Assembly (NCBI RefSeq): GCF_035917275.1
Contig: NZ_CP108508.1
Location: 1,922,001-1,986,000 of the forward strand
Source of the DNA: Streptomyces sp. NBC_01237
GTDB taxonomy: Bacteria; Actinomycetota; Actinomycetes; Streptomycetales; Streptomycetaceae
Length of the DNA stretch: 64,000 bases
Reading direction: 5' to 3'
Below, piece after piece: positions 19,182 through 26,437 of this stretch. The notes beneath the pieces are model-generated. The model was not told the DNA's origin and searched no databases. It saw nothing but the letters and a program-made list of their open reading frames with translations. Made by a program: the position numbers and the translations under genes. Each line of letters begins with the position of its first letter. Positions within the stretch are counted from its first letter, which is position 1.

Positions 19182-19769
19182 TCAGGTCACCCGTTCCGCA
19201 CGGTGCTTGACGGCCTTCAGCCGTACCTCGGCGGGCAGTTCGGCCAGCCCTGCCGATTCCCTGGCGTGGGCCAGCGCCTCGTCGGAGAGGACCCGCAGCG
19301 TCTGTTCCGGGGCCGCGTGCGGCTCCATCAGCAGCCGGACCCTGGTCCGGGGCGCGGTGCGCCGGCCCAGCAGCGCGACCTGGGCGCGGGCCACCCCGTC
19401 CAGGGCTCCCGCCTCATCGGAGAGCACGCCCTCCAGCGCCCGGCCCCGCAGCACCGCGCCCTCGCCGTCGCCGCTGTCGACCAGCACCTCCGAGAGGCGG
19501 GCGCGCCGCAGCTGGGCGAGCAGCCACCACAGGGCGAGGACGACCAGGACGGCGAGGACCGCGATGACGGTGGGCCACCACCAGCCGTCGTCGCGCCAGC
19601 GGTCCCGGTCGGCCTCGCTGAGCAGCACGTCGTGCTTTCCGTCCCACGGCCACCAGGACGGCAGCGACGCACCGAGGCCGACGGCGAGCACGGCGCCGCC
19701 CACGATGATCAGCAGGAGCCCGGCAAGGCCCAGCAGTACCCGGTTGACGGTCCTGAGCACGCCGTTCAC
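19182..19769 (-). CDS. amaP: AmaP-type alkaline-shock membrane anchor protein
   Basis: A 195-residue protein. Two transmembrane helices (about 10-32 and 65-87) enclose a Trp-rich extracytoplasmic loop, and a 105-residue cytoplasmic part follows. This layout and the position at the end of an Asp23/Gls24 operon match AmaP, the Asp23 membrane anchor known in Staphylococcus. The start ATG 19769 overlaps the previous stop (ATGA). It is expected to tether the Asp23-family proteins encoded upstream to the membrane. Confidence 0.75.
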   Translation of the reverse strand: MNGVLRTVNRVLLGLAGLLLIIVGGAVLAVGLGASLPSWWPWDGKHDVLLSEADRDRWRDDGWWWPTVIAVLAVLVVLALWWLLAQLRRARLSEVLVDSGDGEGAVLRGRALEGVLSDEAGALDGVARAQVALLGRRTAPRTRVRLLMEPHAAPEQTLRVLSDEALAHARESAGLAELPAEVRLKAVKHRAERVT

Positions 19770-20455
19770 CCCTTCTTCGTCGGACGGCGGACCTGGACGG
19801 ACAGACTCGGCTGCCTGGCCAGGCCCAGTTCCTTGATTCCCGCCCCCAACGCGGCGTCCAGGTCCGTCCGTACGTCGTCGAGTTCCCGGAAGTGGGACAC
19901 CGCGCGCACGGCCGCCTTGCCGCGCCCCATCCGGACCCGTACGGACTGCACCCCGGACACCTCCACGGCCCGGTCGCGCAGGACCAGGGCGGCCGCGGTC
20001 CGGTCGAGTGCGGCCCGTACACCGGCACGGTCACGGCGCATCGGCAGCAGATCGCGCAGTCCGGGGGTGAGGGCGAGCAGGATCAGCCAGAGGCCGAGTG
20101 CGGCCGCGACACCGGCCCCGACCAGCACCCAGACATTGTCCAGCGGCCGTTCCGCCAGATCGTCGGCGAGCGAGCGCCGCCATTGCATCGCCGGGCGGTC
20201 CGCCCGTACCGCGGCGATGTCGTAGAGCAGCAGACCGGCGCCGCCCAGGACCACCAGGGCGAGCAGGGCCGCCGGAATCCGGCGCGCCGACCAGAACCGG
20301 CCCGCTCTGCCTCCGCCCTTCTCCGGTGCGGGTACCGGGTCGTGGGCGGCGGACGCCCCCGCGCCCCCGTCCGGTTCGCGCACGTCCGTGTCGCTCTGCC
20401 GGCCGGTCGCGGGCAGCCGCTGGGTGCTGCCCGTCGGCTCATGAGGTTCGGTCAT
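19766..20455 (-). CDS. DUF6286-type membrane protein of the Asp23 cassette
   Basis: A 229-residue protein with a disordered 60-residue N-terminus. Two transmembrane helices follow (about 62-83 and 105-128), then a cytoplasmic domain of about 100 residues rich in charged beta/alpha segments (RAGVRAALDRTAAALVLRDR). The topology parallels AmaP. The start at 20455 overlaps the stop of the Asp23-like gene and its own stop overlaps amaP, so all are translationally coupled. The function is unknown; a second membrane partner of the Asp23 proteins is plausible. Confidence 0.72.
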   Translation of the reverse strand: MTEPHEPTGSTQRLPATGRQSDTDVREPDGGAGASAAHDPVPAPEKGGGRAGRFWSARRIPAALLALVVLGGAGLLLYDIAAVRADRPAMQWRRSLADDLAERPLDNVWVLVGAGVAAALGLWLILLALTPGLRDLLPMRRDRAGVRAALDRTAAALVLRDRAVEVSGVQSVRVRMGRGKAAVRAVSHFRELDDVRTDLDAALGAGIKELGLARQPSLSVQVRRPTKKG

Positions 20456-20805
20456 CGGATCCTCCCCTGTGCCGCGGCGCTCGATCCGGCGGGGTGCAGT
20501 CGCTCGATCTGCACCGTCACCTCGGGCACCTCCATCCCCGCCAAGGTCTTCACCCGCTCGATGACACGGCGACGCACCGCACCGCACTGGCGGCCGAGGT
20601 CGCTGGGGTAGCCGAGCTCCAGACTGACCCGTACCCGGGCGGAGTCCCGGTGAACGGTGACCGTGGCGCGCGGCGACGAGCCCTCCTCGGGCGGCTCGTC
20701 GACCGCTTCCTTCGCCGCCTGCGCGGCGATCTTCGCGACGACCCGGTCGGCGATCCGGGTCTGTCCGCGTCCGGCGGCGGCGACCCGGCCGGTCACCGCC
20801 GTCAC
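20452..20805 (-). CDS. Asp23/Gls24 family envelope stress protein (short paralogue)
   Basis: A 117-residue Asp23-like protein. It has TRIADRVVAKIAAQAAKEAV at the N-terminus, a central strand region (RVRVSLELGYPSDL), and a C-terminal helix and strand ending with PEVTVQIERLHPAG. It is shorter than the paralogue at 21025-21516 and lacks the acidic tail. It is linked by ATGA overlaps to the genes on both sides. Confidence 0.82.
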   Translation of the reverse strand: MTAVTGRVAAAGRGQTRIADRVVAKIAAQAAKEAVDEPPEEGSSPRATVTVHRDSARVRVSLELGYPSDLGRQCGAVRRRVIERVKTLAGMEVPEVTVQIERLHPAGSSAAAQGRIR

Positions 20806-20993
20806 CGTCGCCGGTCGCCGCGCGCGCGACTCCGGAAGAAGTCGCCGGGCTCCAGGTCACCGTCCAGGAAACGGCCGGCGATGAAGCCGACCGCGCCCAG
20901 CGCGGCCACCAGCAGGAAGGCACCGAACCCGCCGAAGTACCCGGCGAATCCCAGCGCCATGCCGGCCAACAGGCCGACCACAGCCATGCTCAT
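20802..20993 (-). CDS. Small membrane protein of the Asp23 cassette
   Basis: A 63-residue protein made of a long Gly/Ala-rich hydrophobic stretch (about 3-42) and a basic tail (FFRSRARGDRRR). An SD GAGGAG lies upstream of ATG 20993, and the stop overlaps the next start. The size and position suggest a conserved accessory membrane peptide. No function is known. Confidence 0.7.
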   Translation of the reverse strand: MSMAVVGLLAGMALGFAGYFGGFGAFLLVAALGAVGFIAGRFLDGDLEPGDFFRSRARGDRRR

Positions 20994-21024
20994 CGTGACT
21001 CCTCAACTGCCTTTCGGCGGAGAC

Positions 21025-21516
21025 CTACTGGAGGCGTGGTTCGGGCTCGTCCTCGTCGTCGTCCTCATCGGGCAGCTTGACGTCGCTCACCGCGATGTTG
21101 ACCTCGACGACTTCGAGACCGGTCATGCGCTCGACCGCCGCGACAACGTTCTCCCGTACATCGCGGGCGACATCGGCGATGGACACGCCGTAGTCGACGA
21201 CGATCTCCAGGTCCAGTGCGGTCTGCGATTCGCCGACCTCGGCCTTGACCCCGCGGGTGACGGACTTGCCGCCGCCGGGGACCCGGTCGCGCACCGCCCC
21301 GAAGGTCCGGGAGAGGCCGCTGCCCATCGCGTGGACACCGACGACATCACGTGCGGCCATTCCGGCGATCTTCTCGACCACGCCGTCGGCGATCGTGGTA
21401 CGGCCACGGGTGGCGGGGTCTCCCCCGCCACGCTTGCCGAGCGGGCTCTTGCCCCGGTCGTCGCCCGTGTCCTTGCCGAGGTTCTCGGGCCGGTTCCGCT
21501 GTGGGGTGTCAGTCAT
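21025..21516 (-). CDS. Asp23/Gls24 family envelope stress response protein
   Basis: A 163-residue protein and the first gene of the cassette. A charged N-terminal 40 residues precede the Asp23 domain: GRTTIADGVVEKIAGMAARD, then SQTALDLEIVVDYGVSIADV and a final VEVNIAVSDVKLP. The extreme C-terminus is acidic (DEDDDEDEPEP). Asp23 family members form abundant membrane-associated assemblies under alkaline or envelope stress in Firmicutes. In this window three Asp23-like proteins occur together with putative anchors. Confidence 0.88.
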   Translation of the reverse strand: MTDTPQRNRPENLGKDTGDDRGKSPLGKRGGGDPATRGRTTIADGVVEKIAGMAARDVVGVHAMGSGLSRTFGAVRDRVPGGGKSVTRGVKAEVGESQTALDLEIVVDYGVSIADVARDVRENVVAAVERMTGLEVVEVNIAVSDVKLPDEDDDEDEPEPRLQ

Positions 21517-21609
21517 CGCCGTTCTTCCCTTCGGGACAGGTATGGACTTCCCTGCCCACATTAGGTGCGCTTGCCCCGTCTCGCGCCGTGGATGCGGCAG
21601 GGTGGAGCA

Positions 21610-22341
21610 ATGACAACGGCGCACGGCCCACAGCAGGCCGACGGATGGACGGCGGCGGTACGTCAACGGCTCGGCCTCGGCCGTCTGCTCCCGCTGGGCG
21701 GTCCGGCCGACGGCGTCTGGATCGCGGAGCGGGCGGCGGCCTCGGTGCTGCGGAGCGCGGCGGCCGGACCCGGCGCGGTACTCGGCAGGCTCAGAATCGG
21801 GGTGGCCATGGAAGCGGACGGAACGGTCCTGGGTGTGGACGGGGCGGACGGGGACGCGGGGGTTCCGGCGCCGCCGAGCGCCCTGCCGTCCGGGCCGCTG
21901 CGGATCGAGGCGGAATTCGCGGCCACGGCCGACCGGCCGCTGCCGGATGCCGCCGAGGCGCTGCGCACCGCGCTGATGACCGCGGCCTCCGCCCGGCTCG
22001 GCCTGCTGGTCACCGAGGTGGACCTGAGGGTGACGGGGCTGCTGGAGGACGACACGCCCGACCGGGTGACGGCACCGGCAAAGGACGAGGTACGGGCCGC
22101 GAAGGACAGCGGCGGGGCGGCGGGGGCCGCCGCCGCCGGGGTGCCCGGTGTCGTCGCGCTGACCCAGGTCCTGGGAAGTGCCGTGCACACCGGCGCGGAT
22201 CATCTGCGGGTCGAGGTGGCGACGGCCGGGGACCACCGGGCCCTCGATGTGGCGCGGGCGGTGCGCACGGCGGTGGCGGCGGCCGTGGAGGGCCACCCAC
22301 CGGTCGCCGTACTGGTCACCGCCGTGGTGGAGCGGGACTGA
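21610..22341 (+). CDS. Asp23-cassette associated protein (annotated as 'P10-like' in many Streptomyces)
   Basis: A 243-residue protein, divergent from the Asp23 operon. It appears to hold two diverged Asp23-like halves (GVWIAERAAASVLRSAAAG, then GVPGVVALTQVLGSAVHT). Each is followed by strand and helix segments such as LRIEAEFAATA and LRVEVATAGDHRALD. The ATG at 21610 follows GGTGGAGC. The common viral 'P10' label has no support in the sequence. Its 93-bp separation from the Asp23 gene suggests a shared regulatory region. Confidence 0.7.
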   Translation: MTTAHGPQQADGWTAAVRQRLGLGRLLPLGGPADGVWIAERAAASVLRSAAAGPGAVLGRLRIGVAMEADGTVLGVDGADGDAGVPAPPSALPSGPLRIEAEFAATADRPLPDAAEALRTALMTAASARLGLLVTEVDLRVTGLLEDDTPDRVTAPAKDEVRAAKDSGGAAGAAAAGVPGVVALTQVLGSAVHTGADHLRVEVATAGDHRALDVARAVRTAVAAAVEGHPPVAVLVTAVVERD

Positions 22342-22418
22342 CGGGTGCGCACCGGCCTGTGCGGTCGTCGGGGCCGGTCCGCCCTGCGGGACCCCGCCGA
22401 CCCGGTGCACCGGGTCGG

Positions 22419-22512
22419 TCGGTGAGCCCGGCCGGATCGTTCCGGGGCATTCGGTGAGCCCGGCCGGATCGCTCCAGGGCATTCGGTGGGACGGTCGGAT
22501 CGCCCCGGGTCA
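22419..22512. repeat. Three tandem copies of a ~32-bp repeat running into the 3' end of the hydratase gene
   Basis: Copies at 22419-22450, 22451-22482 and 22483-22512 share TCGGTGAGCCCGGCCGGATC with few changes. The next bases (22513 onward, TCGGTGAGACCGGCC) are a fourth partial copy and encode the C-terminus of the enoyl-CoA hydratase. The array therefore looks like expansion from a coding 3' end into the spacer. Confidence 0.85.
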
Positions 22513-23301
22513 GTCGGTGAGACCGGCCAGGTCGCGCAGCCTGCGGCCCTGAGCGGCGCGCTCGGCGGCGCGCTGCTCCTCGTAGCCGCGGGAGGCCGCG
22601 CCGCTGAGCAGGGCCTTGGTCTCGATGACGGCGTCGCGGGGGGAGGCCAGCAGGGCGGCGGACAGATCGTGGGCGGCCGCGTCGAGCTGGTCGGCCGGGA
22701 CGACGAGGTTGGCGAGGCCGGTGCGCTCGGCCTCCTCGGCGTACACGAAGCGTCCGGTGGCGCAGATTTCGAGCGCGCGGGCGTACCCCACGAGGTTCAC
22801 CAGGGGGTGGGTGCCCGTGAGGTCCGGGACGAGACCGAGACTGGTCTCGCGCATGGCGAACTGCACGTCCTCGGCGGCGATCCGCAGATCACAGGCGAGG
22901 GCGAGCTGGAATCCGGCACCGATGGCATGCCCCTGGACGACCGCGATCGACACGATGTCGTTGCGGCGCCACCAGGTGAACGCCTCCTGGTACTCGGCGA
23001 TGGTCGCGTCGAGTTCGGCCTCCGGGCCGCGCGCCATGTCGAGGAAGGACGGCTCACCGTCGAACCCCTCGGGGGTGAACGCCTGCCGGTCGAGGCCCGC
23101 GGAGAAGGACTTGCCTTCGCCGCGGAGCACAACGACCCGCACGTTGCCGGGGAGCACCCGTCCGGCCTCTGTCAACGCCCGCCACAGAGCGGGAGACTGA
23201 GCGTTGCGCCTGGCCGGGTTGGTGAGTGTCACCGTGGCAACCGCGTCTTCGACGGTGAGCCGTACGCCGTCCTTGTCGAGCACAGAGTCGAGCGAGGTCA
23301 T
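22510..23301 (-). CDS. Enoyl-CoA hydratase/isomerase family protein
   Basis: A 263-residue crotonase-fold enzyme. The oxyanion-hole strands are visible as GEGKSFSAGLD and as QGHAIGAGFQLALACDLRIA. Usual catalytic Glu positions in the second region are partly replaced, so hydratase versus isomerase cannot be decided. It acts in fatty acyl-CoA or related CoA-ester metabolism. A 16-bp dyad 43 bp upstream of the ATG suggests local repressor control. It is a single-gene unit. Confidence 0.88.
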   Translation of the reverse strand: MTSLDSVLDKDGVRLTVEDAVATVTLTNPARRNAQSPALWRALTEAGRVLPGNVRVVVLRGEGKSFSAGLDRQAFTPEGFDGEPSFLDMARGPEAELDATIAEYQEAFTWWRRNDIVSIAVVQGHAIGAGFQLALACDLRIAAEDVQFAMRETSLGLVPDLTGTHPLVNLVGYARALEICATGRFVYAEEAERTGLANLVVPADQLDAAAHDLSAALLASPRDAVIETKALLSGAASRGYEEQRAAERAAQGRRLRDLAGLTD

Positions 23302-23343
23302 GGGGCGCCTCCGGATCGGGTGCAGTCAGCACTCAAAAATTAA

Positions 23344-23359
23344 GTGACTGAACAGTAAC
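23344..23359. promoter_or_regulatory. Dyad operator candidate upstream of the enoyl-CoA hydratase
   Basis: GTGACTGAACAGTAAC fits the symmetric pattern GTnACTGnnCAGTnAC in an AT-richer stretch just upstream of the gene. This is the size and symmetry of TetR/GntR-type operators. The regulator is not evident in this window. Confidence 0.55.
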
Positions 23360-23452
23360 CACCCGGACGACCGCATGACCGGCCGGGTGGCCACCACATG
23401 TTCCGGTGAGCCCCGGAGCCTGCCCCACGGCTGCCCCGACCGCTGTCGGCCC

Positions 23453-23674
23453 TCAGGCCGCAGCGGCCTTCTTGCCGCGCGTAGCTCCGCCACGTCCCCG
23501 CAGCGTCACTCCGGACTCGCTGAGCATCCGGTGGACGAATCCGTAGGAGCGGCCGGTCTCTTCGGCCAACGCCCGGATGCTCGCACCGGAGTCGTACTTC
23601 TTCTTCAGGTCTGCCGCGAGCTTGTCGCGCGCGGCGCCGGTTACCCGGCTGCCCTTCTTCAGAGTCTCGGCCAC
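23453..23674 (-). CDS. gbn: Gbn-type GATC-binding nucleoid-associated protein
   Basis: A 73-residue basic protein. The core is SGASIRALAEETGRSYGFVH, a helix-turn-helix, followed by a Gly/Arg/Lys tail (RGGATRGKKAAAA). Size and neighbourhood (directly downstream of an ABC-F gene) match Gbn (SCO1839), the small Streptomyces nucleoid protein that binds GATC-containing DNA. GTG 23674 is chosen because GAGGAGG lies seven bases upstream. Further upstream codons in frame lack a ribosome site. Its own upstream DNA is rich in GATC. Confidence 0.85.
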   Translation of the reverse strand: MAETLKKGSRVTGAARDKLAADLKKKYDSGASIRALAEETGRSYGFVHRMLSESGVTLRGRGGATRGKKAAAA

Positions 23675-23993
23675 CCGTGCCTCCTCATGGGAAGTGCGCT
23701 CTGGACTCTCATGATCACCCCTCATGAGCTTCATGGCCAGCCATTCGGCAAGGTACGTACGACCGGATTCGCGGCCGGAGAGGCGGCCAACACGACCGGA
23801 ATCGCACATTCCGGAGGGATCCGGAGGCTCTCGGGACGAGCGCCCGAAAGAACTGCCAGGTCAGGGCCGTGCGGGGTGAACGGAGCGAAATGGGTGCGCC
23901 CGGCAGCTATCTACCGGGCGCCACGCCGAGGTATGAGACGCACTCACTCAGATGATGGATCACGCGTAGGCCGAATGATCTATCCCCGGTGGA
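23675..23993. promoter_or_regulatory. gbn upstream region with clustered GATC sites
   Basis: This 319-bp stretch between gbn and the ABC-F gene holds no convincing gene. GATC occurs at 23713, 23818, 23958 and 23977, with a fifth at 23992 overlapping the ABC-F stop. The last three lie within 38 bp. With about 70% GC, one GATC per roughly 360 bp would be expected. Since Gbn binds GATC, this is a candidate autoregulatory region. Confidence 0.55.
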
Positions 23994-25592
23994 TCAGGCC
24001 AGGGCGACGAGGTCCCGGTAGTCCGCACCCCACAGGTCCTCGACGCCGTCGGGGAGCAGGATGATCCGCTCCGGCTGGAGTGCCTCGACCGCGCCTTCGT
24101 CGTGGGTGACGAGGACGACGGCGCCCTTGTACGTGCGCAGCGCGCCGAGGATTTCCTCGCGGCTGGCCGGGTCGAGGTTGTTCGTGGGCTCGTCGAGGAG
24201 CAGGACGTTGGCCGAGGAGACGACCAGGGTCGCGAGCGCGAGGCGGGTCTTCTCGCCGCCGGAGAGCACTCCGGCGGGCTTGTCGACGTCGTCGCCGGAG
24301 AAGAGGAACGAGCCGAGTGTCTTGCGGACCTCGACCAGGTCGAGGTCGGGCGCGGCGGAGCGCATGTTCTCCAGGACGGTGCGTTCCGGGTCCAGGGTCT
24401 CGTGTTCCTGGGCGTAGTAGCCGAGCTTGAGGCCGTGGCCCTCGATGATCTCGCCGGTGTCCGGCTTCTCGGCACCGCCGAGGAGGCGCAGCAGTGTGGT
24501 CTTGCCCGCACCGTTGAGGCCGAGGATGACGACGCGGGAGCCCTTGTCGATGGCGAGGTCGACGTCGGTGAAGATTTCGAGCGAGCCGTAGGACTTGGAC
24601 AGGCCCTCCGCCATCAGCGGGGTCTTGCCGCACGGCGAGGGGTCGGGGAAGCGCAGCTTGGCGACCTTGTCGGAGACCCGGACGGCCTCCAGGCCGGACA
24701 GCAGCCGGTCGGCGCGTTTGGCCATGTTCTGGGCGGCGACCGTCTTGGTGGCCTTGGCGCGCATCTTGTCGGCCTGTGCGTTGAGGGTCGCGGCCTTCTT
24801 CTCGGCGTTCTGGCGCTCGCGCTTGCGGCGCTTCTCGTCGGCCTCGCGCTGCTGCTGGTAGAGCTTCCAGCCCATGTTGTAGACGTCGATCTGCGCACGG
24901 TTGGCGTCGAGGTAGAAGACCTTGTTGACGACGGTCTCGACGAGGTCGACATCGTGGGAGATCACGATGAAGCCGCCGCGGTAGTTCTTGAGGTAGTCGC
25001 GCAGCCAGACGATCGAGTCCGCGTCGAGGTGGTTGGTGGGCTCGTCGAGGAGCAGGGTGTCGGCGTCCGAGAAGAGGATGCGGGCCAGCTCGACGCGTCG
25101 GCGCTGACCACCGGAGAGGGTGTGGAGGGGCTGGCCGAGCACCCGGTCGGGCAGGCTGAGCGCGGCGGCGATGGTGGCGGCCTCGGCCTCGGCGGCGTAT
25201 CCGCCCTTGGTGAGGAACTCCGTCTCCAGGCGCTCGTACTTCTTCATCGCCTTCTCGCGGGTGGCGCCCTGGCCGTTCGCCATCCGGTCCTCGTTCTCGC
25301 GCATCCTGCGCAGGATCGCGTCGAGGCCGCGGGCGGAGAGGATGCGGTCCCGGGCCAGGATGTCGAGGTCGCCGGTGCGCGGGTCCTGCGGGAGGTAGCC
25401 GACCTCGCCGGACCGGGTGATGGTGCCGCCCGCGGGGGTGCCCTCGCCCGCGAGGCACTTGGTGAGGGTGGTCTTGCCCGCACCGTTGCGGCCGACGAGG
25501 CCGATGCGGTCGCCCTTGGCGACCCGGAAGGAAGCGGACTCGATCAGGATGCGGGCGCCGGCACGCAGCTCGATGCCGGAAGCGGTGATCAC
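23994..25592 (-). CDS. ABC-F family ATP-binding protein (ribosome-associated)
   Basis: A 532-residue protein with two ABC domains in tandem and no transmembrane segment. Walker A motifs are GRNGAGKTT (34-42) and GLNGAGKTT (about 355-363). Signatures are LSGGQRRRVELARI and LSGGEKTRLALATL. Between them lies a long basic, helical linker (about 235-300) typical of ABC-F proteins that enter the ribosomal E-site. Members act as translation factors or antibiotic-resistance proteins. GTG 25592 follows GGAG. A resistance role would need testing; there is no antibiotic cluster next to it. Confidence 0.92.
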   Translation of the reverse strand: MITASGIELRAGARILIESASFRVAKGDRIGLVGRNGAGKTTLTKCLAGEGTPAGGTITRSGEVGYLPQDPRTGDLDILARDRILSARGLDAILRRMRENEDRMANGQGATREKAMKKYERLETEFLTKGGYAAEAEAATIAAALSLPDRVLGQPLHTLSGGQRRRVELARILFSDADTLLLDEPTNHLDADSIVWLRDYLKNYRGGFIVISHDVDLVETVVNKVFYLDANRAQIDVYNMGWKLYQQQREADEKRRKRERQNAEKKAATLNAQADKMRAKATKTVAAQNMAKRADRLLSGLEAVRVSDKVAKLRFPDPSPCGKTPLMAEGLSKSYGSLEIFTDVDLAIDKGSRVVILGLNGAGKTTLLRLLGGAEKPDTGEIIEGHGLKLGYYAQEHETLDPERTVLENMRSAAPDLDLVEVRKTLGSFLFSGDDVDKPAGVLSGGEKTRLALATLVVSSANVLLLDEPTNNLDPASREEILGALRTYKGAVVLVTHDEGAVEALQPERIILLPDGVEDLWGADYRDLVALA

Positions 25593-25873
25593 GGAAAAAC
25601 TCCAGGGCAGTGATGGACGGCGGAGGGACGAGGGGCGGAGGTCTCTCGACGCCGCTAATGCACAAGGAGAATGGCCATACAGCCCATTCTACTGGCGGTG
25701 TGCAACTGCTTTTCCGCGCGTGCGCCGGGACGAACCGGCCGATACTCGGCGCGGCCCCGCGCTCCCGGCCGACGTGCGTGGAGGGCGTCCGGGAGGGCAT
25801 TGTCGGCGGCCGGTGGAAGACTGAGACGCAGATCACCACACGGCGGGGCGAACGGCAGAAGAGGGTGAGCGTG

Positions 25874-26287
25874 ATGGCTGGTGCGGCGGACGGCGTACCG
25901 ACGGTCTTCCCGACGATCCTGTACGACGACGCGAAGGCCGCGATCAGGACGCTGACGCAGGCCCTCGGCTTCACCGAGGAAGCGGTGTACGAGGGCGAGG
26001 ACGGCAGCGTGCTGCACGCCGAGCTGTCCTGCGGCAACGGCCGGGTGATGCTCGGCTCCAGGGGCCGTGAGGGCGTCTTCGCCAGGGCGATGGCGGGCTC
26101 GGGCCCGGTGGGCGTGTACGTGGTCGTGGACGAGGTGGACGAGCACCACGCGCGGGCGGTGGAGCACGGCGTGGAGATCCTGATGCCGCCCACGGACCAG
26201 GACTACGGCTCACGGGACTACATGGCGCGCGACGCGGAGGGCAACGTGTGGAGCTTCGGGACGTACGCCCCGGGGTCGGCGGGCTGA
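25874..26287 (+). CDS. VOC (glyoxalase/bleomycin-resistance fold) family protein
   Basis: A 137-residue protein with the VOC beta-alpha-beta-beta-beta repeats. The first half runs PTVFPTILYDDAKAAIRTL and the second VGVYVVVDEVDEHHARAVEH. It ends in the typical RDYMARDAEGNVWSFGTY. It resembles PhnB/YdeO-like stand-alone VOC proteins with no assigned substrate. ATG 25874 is used; a GTG at 25865 is also in frame. It is divergent from the ABC-F gene. Confidence 0.82.
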   Translation: MAGAADGVPTVFPTILYDDAKAAIRTLTQALGFTEEAVYEGEDGSVLHAELSCGNGRVMLGSRGREGVFARAMAGSGPVGVYVVVDEVDEHHARAVEHGVEILMPPTDQDYGSRDYMARDAEGNVWSFGTYAPGSAG

Positions 26288-26437
26288 CCCCGGGGTGACG
26301 GGCCCGCATCCCCGGAACCCGGGCACCGAAGCCCCCCGCGCCGGTCCACCGGGCGCCTCGGTGGACCGGACGCCGTAGGGTCCGCTGCCCGGACGCCCGG
26401 TGGACGGACGCCGGACGGCCGGGGACGCACCGGTCCG

